Source: Adineta ricciae
Taxonomy: Eukaryota > Rotifera > Eurotatoria > Adinetida > Adinetidae
Reading direction: 5' to 3'
NCBI GenBank assembly: GCA_905250025.1
Contig: CAJNOJ010000069.1
Location: 6,458-70,457 of the forward strand
Length of the DNA: 64,000 nt
Every line of letters starts with the position of its first letter. Positions within the stretch are counted from its first letter, which is position 1. The translations under genes were made by a program, and so were the position numbers. Under the pieces are notes generated by a model. It saw only the letters and a program-made list of their open reading frames with translations. It did no database searches and was not told the DNA's origin. Of this stretch, positions 51,701 to 62,116 are shown in pieces.

Positions 51701-53990
51701 ACAACAGAGGTACTGATGGCCAATCGATGGATCATGAAGTGCATGAGAAGCACTGCTAATAAATTGCGTTTCATAATCGGTGATACGATTCGATGTTGTG
51801 CTGATTAGTTGTTGATCTGACGAAGTTTGACAAGTCTTTCGAATGAGACTTGCCAAGCAAGCGTCAAGTGAACATTGAGAATAATGAAGAGAAACTCTCA
51901 ATGGTCGATTGATATCGGCACGATGACGAATTGTACAAACAACACGATAAGGTTCTCGTTGGGAAACACCATAGGGATAGATGTTGATTTTATCTTTGTG
52001 ATTTTCATCACGCCATGAAATAGTTTCAGTCTTTTGTTCAGGAACAAATGCGAATTGACCAACCGGATCACCTGAAGTTCATCACAACAATGCATACTGA
52101 AATATCTCGAATTTGTCTGACCTACCGATAATATTTGGTTTGATCACTACTGTCTTTGCTAACGCGGATGATTTCGCCGAAATCTTCAAATCTTTTTCGT
52201 CCTCGAATGTGATATTGTATATCGTTAACGAATATTCCAAGAATTGATTTTCTTGATTTGTTCTAAATTCAAATCATCCAACTTCGTGTTATTTCACATG
52301 TCAACAAACTCACATGGGTGTCAATTCGAAGCGTTTATCATTGTATAACGAAATGCCATTCCGTGATAATTCGAGGATGACTGTCGAGCGTGGAATTGTG
52401 AAAATACTTATATCGTAAACAACATCTGATCCATAGGAAATCTTGTCATTCGATTCTGATCCGCTTGGATTTACTTCGAGATCGAGTGACGGCTCTAGGA
52501 AAGTATTCAGAAATATTTGATTTTGACGAAGTTTTTTGTTTTCATTCGTACTGTCAACACAAGCGATATCGATCGAACGAGAATAAAGGCCTTGTTCAGA
52601 TACTCGTACGCAATAGAATCGATAAACATTGTTTGGTTTGAAGCCACGTAATGTCATCGAAGTGTTTCGACTGTAAATTTGAGTCTGGAGATTAAAAACG
52701 GGTTTATCTGTTTGATTCGAAATCAAACTCAACTAAAGATACAAAACAAACACTAATTCACGTCTTATGGCACTACAAAAGAATTACTTTATAAATATCT
52801 TCGAACCAGAATAGTACAGGTGATTTGCGATCTACTTTTGTACCATATTGAATTTCACATGTCAATCGTACTGTTTCATCACTTATTATACTTAAACTTG
52901 GCTGATGGATTTGTACGTATTCAGCTACAGAACAACAAAATCGTATAGTGATTTAATACTTGACAATGCTTTTAATTTCACATACGGTCGGATGGATCAT
53001 AGGGGACACGAGACTGTTGACTCGGTGTATAGTTGCTCTTACAAGTAAATTGATTCAAGGAATTCGCGATGGTGGGATTTTCTAACGCAAAGCCAATCTG
53101 TGGATCAAAGAATACTTTCTAAAATAATCAATAAGATTCGATACTTATCCTTCATCTCACATCGACAAATCAATTTTACTTCGGAGTTTAAATTATCCGG
53201 CGTAAAATAAACTGGTATACATAAATCTCGACCATTACAAACAGGTATGTTGCATTTAAGTTCATCGACTCGTTGTTCTCGGTCACTACATTGACGTGAT
53301 TGGCATTGGTTTGAATTTGGACACGACATTCGTGAATACCAGTTCGTACTTTGGCATGGAATATTAAAGAAATGAATACCTGTCTGTTTATAGATTGTCG
53401 GATATACGTTTTGCGTGAAAACAGATTTTCCATCTACAAGAAACATTTGTGTGAACATTTTGAACAGCGAAACGCTACCTTGGACATAAACATGAACTAC
53501 TTTCTCATGTTTTTTATCTTTGACTGTTTCCGTGCATATATAACGTCCAATTAAATCAGACGTCAATTGATTTCGCCGTAATTTAGCAGTGATTGTGTTC
53601 GTATTATAATTAGTATCGAGGGATAGATGCTAGAATAACTTCGTCTAGATGGAATCTAACTGAAAACACTTACTTTTGTTGCTGAATCGGGAACTGTAAA
53701 CTGAATCGATTTTGTCGAGCCTTTACATTGTAAAAAGTAAGGTAGATTGTCTTTAACTGCATTCGTATGGAATTGAATTTCATGCGGAACAATATAATGA
53801 CGAAGAATTGAATCCAATGAGTCAATATCTTTTCGAACACGTTCTTCGATGAATTCATTACTTGGATATTCGATTTTGACACCTACAAATATTTTACGTT
53901 GACAATAATTCGATTCTAAGAGTGAATAAAAAACATCGATTTACTTTGGTGAAGGGTCAAAATACCCAAAAGAAGTATAAGTCGAAACAT
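48745..53990 (-). CDS. Divergent Ig-domain receptor tyrosine kinase
   Basis: Nineteen exons give 1426 aa: 53945-53990, 53674-53882, 53479-53629, 53180-53433, 52986-53118, 52788-52924, 52314-52732, 52126-52262, 51426-52071, 51220-51365, 50977-51163, 50806-50912, 49856-50759, 49725-49803, 49566-49675, 49475-49515, 49277-49421, 49113-49221, 48745-49065. A signal peptide (MFRLILLLGILTLHQS) is followed by about 840 extracellular residues with Ig-like folds; the clearest is the last (VEFDCKFDG ... VWLKGKTPL ... DTGYYTCQL). One TM helix follows (about 870-892), then a kinase domain. Motifs: LGHGQFGVV (946-954), VAAK Lys968, HCDLASRN (Cys for the usual Arg of HRD, 1137-1139), DFG (1157-1159), SDVWSFG and HRRPEM. 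No APE motif or normal activation loop is present, and about 45 charged residues separate the lysine from helix C. The class III/V type is a guess. Activity is uncertain. Confidence 0.88.
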
Positions 53991-54253
53991 TCTTCAAAAT
54001 AAGGCAAGAGTTTAGTCAACCATTGAAAGCGAACAAGAAAAAGAAAAAGAACGATTGAAACTTTCGTTCTGTTTTCGTTGACGAGTGTTATGATACATTT
54101 TATATATATTCATCATACCTGACATCTAGGGATCATGCTTAGCATTCGCTCGTTCATTCGAACGACAAAAAATTATTCATGCTGGGCTGATATGAATAGC
54201 GACGACAATTGTTGCTAATCGCAAAACATAATGTGTTGTAAATAGTTTGGATT
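53991..54253. promoter_or_regulatory. Short divergent promoter of the receptor kinase (-) and GPR155 (+)
   Basis: Only 263 nt separate the two ATGs. A TTTTATATATAT stretch at about 54098-54109 could serve as a TATA-like element for either gene. Confidence 0.45.
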
Positions 54254-56998
54254 ATGAATGAAACGATCATAGTGCCGCTTACTGTTGATAATGAATTATA
54301 TCCAGCTTTGATTCAATGTTTCTTCATTATCTGCTGCGGCTACATAGCCGGTCAGCTGAATCTGTTAACAACTGCTCATTCAATCGGTTTATCAAGGTAC
54401 ATAAGTAACTTTGCATTACCAGCGGTTATATTCAAGAATCTCGTCGATGTCCAATTTCAAAGTGTTTCATGGCAATTTCTCACATCTGTTCTGATTAGTA
54501 AATCAATCCTATTTTTAATGACAGTTCTTCTGACGTATATTGTTGAACGTCCGAAAAACTTCGCTAGTATGGGGCATTATGCGATCATGACTACTCAAAG
54601 TAATGATTTTGCACTGATTCTACCTATTATTCAAGCAGTTTATAAGCAATCTCATCCGGAATATAGTCGATACATTTACTTGATTGCACCTATCTCACTT
54701 GTCTTACTCAATCCGATCGGATTTATTTTGATTGAGACGCAGACGCGTTTGGATGATCAACGGAGACATCGCGAAAGATCTTGGTCGTACTTTCAACTGA
54801 TATCGACCATTGTTGGAAACATTGCTCAGAATCCCGTCGTGATATGTACATTGCTCGGAGTGATATTCAATCAAATATTCCATCAGCATGTGCCAAGTTT
54901 AATCGACGGTGTGCTCACGCCGTTAGCTCAATCCTTTACAGCCACTGCGCTCTTCTATCTCGGTCTAACAATGGTCGGAAGACTTAGTCGATTGCATGCG
55001 CGTCTTGTTCTAACAGTATTTCTACTCAGTACGATGAAATTGATCATCTTCCCGTTGATTTTACGTCAAGCTGTTTTCTTTCTCGTCAAACCACTGGACG
55101 GGAATCTGAACTATACTTTGGAATATTCGAATTTTGGATTTTTATATGGAACATCACCAACGGCACCGTCTGTGATGTTTTATGTTCCTGAATCAATGTT
55201 ATCCCTACAGGCAATAGCGTCGACAGAACTGGTCGTTTCAACTCTACTATCAGGACCTATTATTCTTGTTTCAGCAAAAATGATCAATATACGCACATTG
55301 AGTACGAAAGTCACTGAATGCTATGACATGTTATTAACAACAACGGCTTATGATGTCAGTATTCTATCGTTATTCTGTACAATCATTGTGTTAATCGGAT
55401 TTTGTTTACGGCATCGGTGGTTTAAAACATCATTTATACATAAATATACATTCATTTTTGTTGGTTTACAAATGATTTTATCGATATGGACAATAATTAT
55501 GCACCATATTAAACTATTTGCATCATTTACCATGTCACCCATATTTGATTTAGGTAGAACAATACAAATTCAAACTTTCATTTTGTTTTCTTTCCTTTTT
55601 AGGCACTATTTTCTTAGCATTGGCTACGCGAACATGGGCAACAAGTATATCCATCGCGTTAATGTTCATAATCTGTCACTCGAATGAATTAGCTCGTCGA
55701 TGTTCTTGGATGTATCATATATTTGGTTGGTTTGTACCCGCAACGGTATCTCTGATCATCTATTTTTGCTCATTGATCAATCAATCAGAGGAAATTCCGG
55801 AATTAGTAGGCGTGGGAAAGCTAGGAAAACTCCAAATAATTCTCTCGATTTTATTACTCAATGTATGTGTTTTAATCAACACGATTAGTCTTCTTCGTAT
55901 CGCACGACGGACGTATCAGTCAAGACACGATCTAACCGATCATCGATCAGAAACTATTAGTGATTCGAACCCTACAACGAATGAAGTTCAAGCATTGATC
56001 GATGATAATGAAGAAGACATGGACACACCATTCATTTCTAGAGGTATCTTTTTCTGTTTATCTCATCGAAGTTTTTGTATGTTGTCCTTGAAGCGCCAGA
56101 AGAAGTGAACCTTGCTGAAGGTGATGCACAATTATTTCGTCACAGCATCCTTATTGCCTTATTGACGATCGATGCTGTCATTGTAAGTATATTCGATTGA
56201 AAAGAAGAGACTACTATTAAATTCTATTGACACAGTGTGTAGCGGTGCTATTATGGTTAATCATATCGCGTGATCGTGATGGTATTTATTATGAATTACA
56301 GTTCTTAGACACGGTTTTACTTTACGGACAAGTAAATAGATTGAGTTCGTATTTTGCCAGATGAAAGTTTGATGTTTGTAGGGTATTATTTCTTTTCTTG
56401 TCTTTGCATTGGATGCTGATTTGCTTGTGCCGATCTCGCGAAAGTAAAATAGAGAATGAAGCGTAAAGAAACGAATAGTGAAGATGTCTTATTTCTATTT
56501 AGATTGATGAAAATATTTTATTGTTTTGGGCTCAGTCGAAACTATGCACGAAATCAAAACAGAACTGGTGGAACATTGGATTTTGAAATTCACATTCGGC
56601 CGGAATTCATCCGTCATTCCAGGTATGTGAAACTGTTTTCAAAACTTTTACAAACATAATCTTTAAAGAACTAATATCGAATAACATCATCATGTATGTA
56701 TTTCTATTCTGATTATTGTCCTTTGCCGTTCGATTGATTTTCTGTAAATAGTCTCTTGTATTCAATTGAAAAGCCATTCGAATTTCTATTTAGTATGAAG
56801 CAATCGTCGGAACCAGTGTTTTGTGGAAATGAGCTCTGTCAGTGGCTGATAGAACATGAATACATGGCTAATGAATCAATGGCTCGAGCTTTTATACAGC
56901 AGATAGAAACAAATCAACAAATTGTTTGTCTCAATCGAAATCAAAAACCTGACGATGTTTCCGATCTTTCGACGAATTGGTATGCGTTTTCGAAATAG
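54254..56998 (+). CDS. GPR155: GPR155/LYCHOS lysosomal cholesterol-sensing membrane protein
   Basis: Seven exons give 784 aa: 54254-55553, 55603-56043, 56094-56182, 56236-56331, 56382-56443, 56503-56622, 56752-56998. In vertebrates GPR155 couples lysosomal cholesterol to mTORC1 through GATOR1. The N-terminal part is a PIN-transporter-like fold with about ten TM helices (ALIQCFFIICCGYIAGQLNL; NFALPAVIFKNLV; TTQSNDFALILPI; GFLYGTSPTAPSVMF). A GPCR-like bundle follows (WATSISIALMFIICHSNEL), with a hydrophilic loop around LTDHRSETISDSNPTTNEVQ. The C-terminus is a DEP domain (VFCGNELCQWLIEHEYMAN, ending WYAFSK). The order of the three modules matches human GPR155 (870 aa), so the orthology call is strong. 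Confidence 0.92.
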
Positions 56999-57116
56999 AA
57001 GAAGCGGCTAAGCAGTCTTTCTTGTTTTTATTAAACCAGTGAATTTTTTATCTTTTTTTCGATGTAAAGAATAACATTTTGCGGGAAGAGAAAATTATCA
57101 TTGTTTTTCTTCTGTA

Positions 57117-58574
57117 ATGAATTGTCAATGTCCGTCGATATGTAAGTCTGTCTTCTATGATGAACCAATTTTACAGGTAGATTTCTGCTCGGCTGATGAA
57201 TGATGGTGAACTTCTTCCTAGGCTAATGCGAAAAAACCGGATTTGAAACCGACTGAGTGTCTTTCGAATAAATGTGATGGCTGTTTGAACGAATATTTCA
57301 GCAGAGCTCTCCGACGTAATCACTATCAGATTTTTCATAGTCACAAAGATACATTGGACATGGGTAGGCCGACAGCTGTTGTTTCCTCACCATCGGTTAC
57401 AATTAGTGATGAAGAAATGAGTACGATGCAAGACGAAGCTATTGAGAAACTAAATGAAATCCGTAAACGATACGCACTGATGCAAATGAACGACAAAGTT
57501 TTTATTTTGGGTGGTTACGCCATCGATAGTAAAACGGGAAGAAAGAGAATACCCAAACATGATTATTTGTAAGTATGTGAAGACGATCAAATGCGCGTAA
57601 CAATCACGAACATGTAGTTACGATCATAATAAGAAAGAATTGGTTCCTATTCCTGCATTGCCTGGTCATGGTCGAATGGGTTTCGGATTAGTCACCACTG
57701 ACGACGATAAGATCATTGTTGCTGGTGGACACAATTTCGATTTTGAATCAATGTCAAATGTAACTATGCTTGACACACAAGCAGAAGTACTCCAGTGGCA
57801 AGATTTACCGAATATGCCCAGTAAAGTTACTGATTTGAGAGAACTGAGAAATAAAAGTATGATCACTTTTTGAGATGGTACTATTGGTTCTGGTGCAGGC
57901 ATTATGTATAATGTTCTTTACATCATTGGTGGATTTGATTTTGTCGGATACGATATAGTCTGTCATGGTGATGTACTTGCGCTGGATTTGGTTAAGAAAC
58001 AATGGAAAATATTAACGAATATTGATCCACCTCGAGCTCGACCGTTAGTTAGCATCAACGACCATGTCAACCCACCGTATGTTTTTCATCCAGAAAAATA
58101 CTCAGCTACTAATTTCTCATTCACAGCACATTATATATTGCCGGTGGCTATAGTTTTAGTGAAAGAGGCCAAATTGTTCCATGTAAATGACGAATGTTTG
58201 AGTATGTTTAACTTACAAATATAATTTCTATTCTAGGTGGTAGAATCGAAGAATATCATGAAGAAGAGAAGACGTGGCAAGTGATTGCTGACATACCGCA
58301 TTTCAAGACAACAAACGGATTGGCGACGAAAAACAACAAACTGTAAAAACGCCCATAAAAACAAGTCTTTTCAGCATCTTCTCTTGTGCATAGATTCCTG
58401 ATGAATGTCGTGCCTGAGACCGGCGAGAATCGTGTTATTAAAGAATATAACCTTGAAACGCGTCAATGGAAGAGCTTGCATGATCTGAAACGATCATCCT
58501 CTCATCATCTTAAAAAAGAATCATCGCGAATCAAACTCGCCGACGAACAGACTGAAGAAAAGGTTGACGAGTAA
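57117..58574 (+). CDS. Kelch-repeat protein with Cys/His-rich N-terminus
   Basis: Seven exons give 380 aa: 57117-57176, 57222-57568, 57618-57856, 57899-58076, 58127-58158, 58237-58342, 58394-58574. The first 60 residues hold spaced Cys/His (CQCPSIC; CLSNKCDGC; RRNHYQIFHSH) that look like a small zinc finger of the B-box or similar type; the exact class is not certain. A short helical segment (DEAIEKLNEIRKRYALMQ) leads into kelch-type blades with paired glycines: VFILGGYAID, IIVAGGHNFDFESMSN, LYIIGGFDFVG and LYIAGGYSF, each followed by the usual W of the next strand (WQDLP; WKIL; WQVIA; WKSL). No BTB domain is present. The role is unknown; kelch propellers bind proteins. The start lies only 118 nt after GPR155, which suggests tight packing rather than a shown operon. 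Confidence 0.8.
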
Positions 58575-59437
58575 AACTCTGCTTGTTCATATTGTTTTCA
58601 ATCATTACCATGCTCGTCTTTTTCGTTCTTCTCCTTTTTCCTAGCTTCGATTGTATCGAACGAAAGAAAAAACACGATCGAGTGTTACATTTACACTTTC
58701 GAAACAGTCACACATGTTATCAATAAAAGTTATCACATCATTTCTTGCTTTCGCAACACACCAAACGTGCTCTTTGAAGTCAATGTCGGTGAGACGGGAC
58801 ATAAACTATGTGAATGTCGCATGTGAAGATCTCGTAAACACCTGCTATTATTTTTACACCGCACTTTCCGTTAGCATATCGAGGCGTATGATAATCAAAC
58901 GTTCCTGACAACTTAACGGAACACAGCAGACTTGTTTGCCTTTGACAGAAAGACGTATATGCGTAGTAAATCTCCACGTGATTGCAACTCAGTTGCGTCA
59001 TGTAATGCTTGATGAAACTATTTAGTTATAATAAGTTTCATTTAAGTATGAGTATGCGTCACTTCCTGGGAAAGCAAATTTTCAATTTCTACGCGCTGCT
59101 TCATACGTCAAGTGTTATACGAGTATACATAGCTGTTCTTTGTCGTCGCAGTGTTCTCCCTCTCCCTCCTCTTCGATTTTATTTATCATATCTAAGGTCT
59201 AAACATGCATATGTTGACGTTTCACCATTAATATTTTCTTCGAGTAATCACTGCATTTTTTTCTCTCTAGTCATTCTTCTCATCTTTTTGACGATTTTCC
59301 GTTCTGTTAACATAATGAGTGAGAAAAACATGATTGATGTCAAGAAAAATGTGCGTTAAACAGAAAGAAATACTCTTGTCACTTCAGATCGTGTGGGAGT
59401 ACTAATTGGAAGTGTACTGAGCAGGAAGAATTAATCA
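58575..59437. other. Intergenic region
   Basis: Downstream of the kelch gene and upstream of the EF-hand gene. Overlapping short frames on both strands (58651-58908 plus, 58780-59001 minus, 59009-59359 plus) show no recognisable similarity or splice pattern. Confidence 0.4.
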
Positions 59438-60661
59438 ATGGGCTCGAAAGTAAGTCGTCGTCATTCGAAAAGTGGTGAGCAATTGAGTAAGGAAATGCTC
59501 GTTGAACTCAGCGAAGAGACAGGCTTTAGTGAAGAAGAACTGCTCAACTGGCATACGTAAGTGCAAATTCGAGGTCATATTGTGTAATTATGAGTCATGT
59601 TGCTTTGTTTTAGTAACTTCTACAAGGATTGTCCAGATGGGCGTTTAACTTTGAAACAATTCGAACATGAATATTCAAAAATCATGGGTCGACCTACGCA
59701 GAAAACAACTGATTATGTCAAACACATGTTCAACGTTTATGATCAAGATAGAAATCAATTTATCGACTTTAAGTAAGACGTTCCTTGCTGGCAAGCGAAA
59801 CGAACTCTTCTTTTGTTGTTTAGAGAATTTGTCACGGCATTATCAGCTGCGTCAGTGATGAATCGTTTGCGTTTAGTTGAGACGATGTTCAGTATGTTCG
59901 ATTTAGACCACGATGGACGAATAACCAAAGACGAAATGACCAAAATGTTACATACCCTCGTCGACGTGACAAACTCGAACAAAAAGCGTCAGCAGAATCA
60001 CTCTAATAGTGACAATGGCAATCAACAGGCAAATCTACAAAAGCGTATTGATGATGCATTCAACGAACTAAACACCAACGATGATGATCACATAACAAAA
60101 GATGAATTTATCGAATGGTATATGAAAACAGGTTTATTATCTGAGGTCAAAACCTCCGGTATAAATGTTCGTGATGCACGTCGTGTTCAAGAGTTTGACA
60201 AGAAATCGCGGAAAATCAGAAAGCAACAAGTTGATCCGAGAGATCATGTCGATGAGTACCAGTCGTCGCAAGAAAAACGACATATAACACGTATGACTGA
60301 ACAAAGACCACCAATGAAGTCAACAACGGATGAGAGTGACGATGACGATGATGATGATGTCGTGATGGGAGATGACGACAGTTTACGTCAACAGACTTCG
60401 TCGGATGATACAGATTCTCATTATTCGAAAGAAAACGAACGTTGGCAACACTTGTTTAATTCTGTTCTTGGACAGATTCGCGCGCAACGTGAATACAATC
60501 AAGAACAAGAACAAAAAGTCGAATTGAACGAACAAAATCGCATCAGCCATTTCAATTCATGGAAAAAATATGGTGAGGAACAAATGAAAATCGAATACTT
60601 TCGACAGAGATCGACCGATGGTGTCACATCACCGTCGGATGTCGTTACAATTCGATTTTGA
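59438..60661 (+). CDS. Neuronal-calcium-sensor-like EF-hand protein with long acidic/charged C-terminal tail
   Basis: Three exons, 59438-59556, 59614-59772 and 59824-60661, give 371 aa. The N-terminal half is NCS/frequenin-like: a myristoylation-compatible MGSKVSRR start, then LVELSEETGFSEEELLNWH and FYKDCPDGRLTLKQF. Calcium-binding EF loops are at DQDRNQFIDFKE, DLDHDGRITKDE and NTNDDDHITKDE; the first EF (CPDG) is degenerate, as in NCS proteins. Typical NCS proteins end near 190 residues. Here there are an Asn/Gln-rich insert before the last EF-hand (SNKKRQQNHSNSDNGNQQ) and about 150 extra residues after it, with a poly-Asp run and a Gln/Glu-rich helical segment. The gene is likely a lineage-specific elaboration acting as a calcium-switched membrane adaptor (inferred). 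Confidence 0.86.
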
Positions 60662-60826
60662 GACGTTTTCTCTTACTAGTGTCTTCCAAAGATTGTTCAT
60701 TTACTTTTTCCGATAAATAAATCGGGTGAACTTCGGATAATTCAGAGAAATACATAAGCGAAGAAACAATCTACTAATTTATTAGTGAAATAGCTCATCG
60801 AAGCAAAGAAAAAGAAAGTGAGCTAA

Positions 60827-61366
60827 TTAAATTCGAGCGAGAAATTCGCCATTTTTCAGAAAAAAGCAAATATTATCATTAGATAAAAGTTTTTCATCTG
60901 AACAAATATCGTCGATCCATTGATGTAAGATAGATTGCGAATTTGAGCGTGGAAATGACACGGATCGAGACTTGCCGGATGGTTGTGAACGCTGCCTTTC
61001 GTGCGATGGCGCATGAACAGAATGACTACGTGACGACGATCGCGGCGTTTTTGGAGGTGTTACTGCTAGATCATCGCGAGAATGGTAAGCAATGCGAAGC
61101 TTTTTTATATAAAAATCTGTATCCGGATTGGTATGAACGATAATTTCCGAGCGATATTGACCTGGTTTGGTTGTATCATTGACTGTAAAACGAATTGGCT
61201 TTGTTTGGCCATTGATTTTGACTGGAATTGTATGGATGAAATGTCGTTGCTCGGCTTGACATTCTATACGGATAGGTTGTGGTGCAGGGAGTCGAGAAGC
61301 GGCTTTCCGCTCTCCATTCGTTTGTGGAGTCGGTGAAATAAGTAGTTCTTCGTCGGGAACAGTCAT
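60827..61366 (-). CDS. Unidentified 179-aa protein
   Basis: A single open exon from ATG (61366) to stop (60827). An acceptor (GCTTTATAG) sits 8 nt upstream of the ATG, so a 5'-UTR intron or a short upstream coding exon is likely. The N-terminal 95 residues look like a beta-rich domain (FIHTIPVKINGQTKPIRF; GQYRSEIIVHTNPDTDFYIK). The middle is Ser/Arg/Pro-rich and disordered. The end (ILHQWIDDICSDEKLLSNDN followed by ICFFLKNGEF) vaguely recalls the terminal helices of PX domains, but no PX core is present. I cannot name a family. It converges on the EF-hand gene, with 165 nt between stops. Confidence 0.6.
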   Translation of the reverse strand: MTVPDEELLISPTPQTNGERKAASRLPAPQPIRIECQAEQRHFIHTIPVKINGQTKPIRFTVNDTTKPGQYRSEIIVHTNPDTDFYIKKLRIAYHSRDDLAVTPPKTPRSSSRSHSVHAPSHERQRSQPSGKSRSVSFPRSNSQSILHQWIDDICSDEKLLSNDNICFFLKNGEFLARI

Positions 61367-62116
61367 CTGTTGATCTATAAAGCTAATAAAAACATTCGTT
61401 TTTATTCGATATGAAAACCATCCTATATATAATACTTTGTAATCATACCACTATCGATTCTAATACTTCGAAAAAGTAAATACCATTCGTTTTCTCACTT
61501 ATCAGCTATTGACACTATTGACAGACATATATTTATGATCTTATCCTTCCTCTTCGCTCGCCTTTTTTTTTCAACATCAATCACTTGTATACAAGCATAA
61601 TATGTTTAAAAGATTTGTCTGTAATGATGTTTAACGGGTTCTGTTTCTTTTTTTGCTTATCGAACACTACCTGGTACGGACAAAATAACAACACCTATAC
61701 AATAGTGGCACCAAAAAAGAAAACGAGAAAATGAAAGTCTAGCTTGTGCCATTAGAACATCCTTTTCATTGATTTTCGTTTACGATTGCCAATCAATCTT
61801 CCTCGCCAATTTTTTCCTCTCCCTCTCTTTTCTTTCATGGTTCGACTAAGGAAGAGAGAAAGAACAAAAACAACCCACCTATTTTAAAACGAAGAAAGAA
61901 TAGAGAAACTTGAAAGAGACAGTTGGCCTTGGCGCGAGAATCGATGCCCTTTTATTTGTTGATTACACGTCTAATATCATCTTCTCTATTACAAATCGAC
62001 AACCGCTACACATTCTATTTTCATTAATATTAAGACAACATTTATAATAAAATAGAAGACTAGAGACAATATACGTATATATATATGTGTGTGTGTGGAA
62101 AGAAATAAAGAGTTTC
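61367..62116. other. Intergenic region
   Basis: This is the upstream region of the 60827-61366 gene and the 3' UTR of EPS15. A TA/TG microsatellite lies at about 62073-62096. No gene was recognised. Confidence 0.45.

Noticed and set aside
53118-53180. Reading straight through or using the GTATCG donor near 53143 in the receptor kinase
   Set aside because: Gives a 26-nt intron or an out-of-frame join; the GTAAAA donor at 53179 gives a 61-nt intron with correct phase.
58575-59437. Overlapping frames on both strands between the kelch and EF-hand genes
   Set aside because: No domain, no consistent splice sites; typical random frames in AT-rich DNA.
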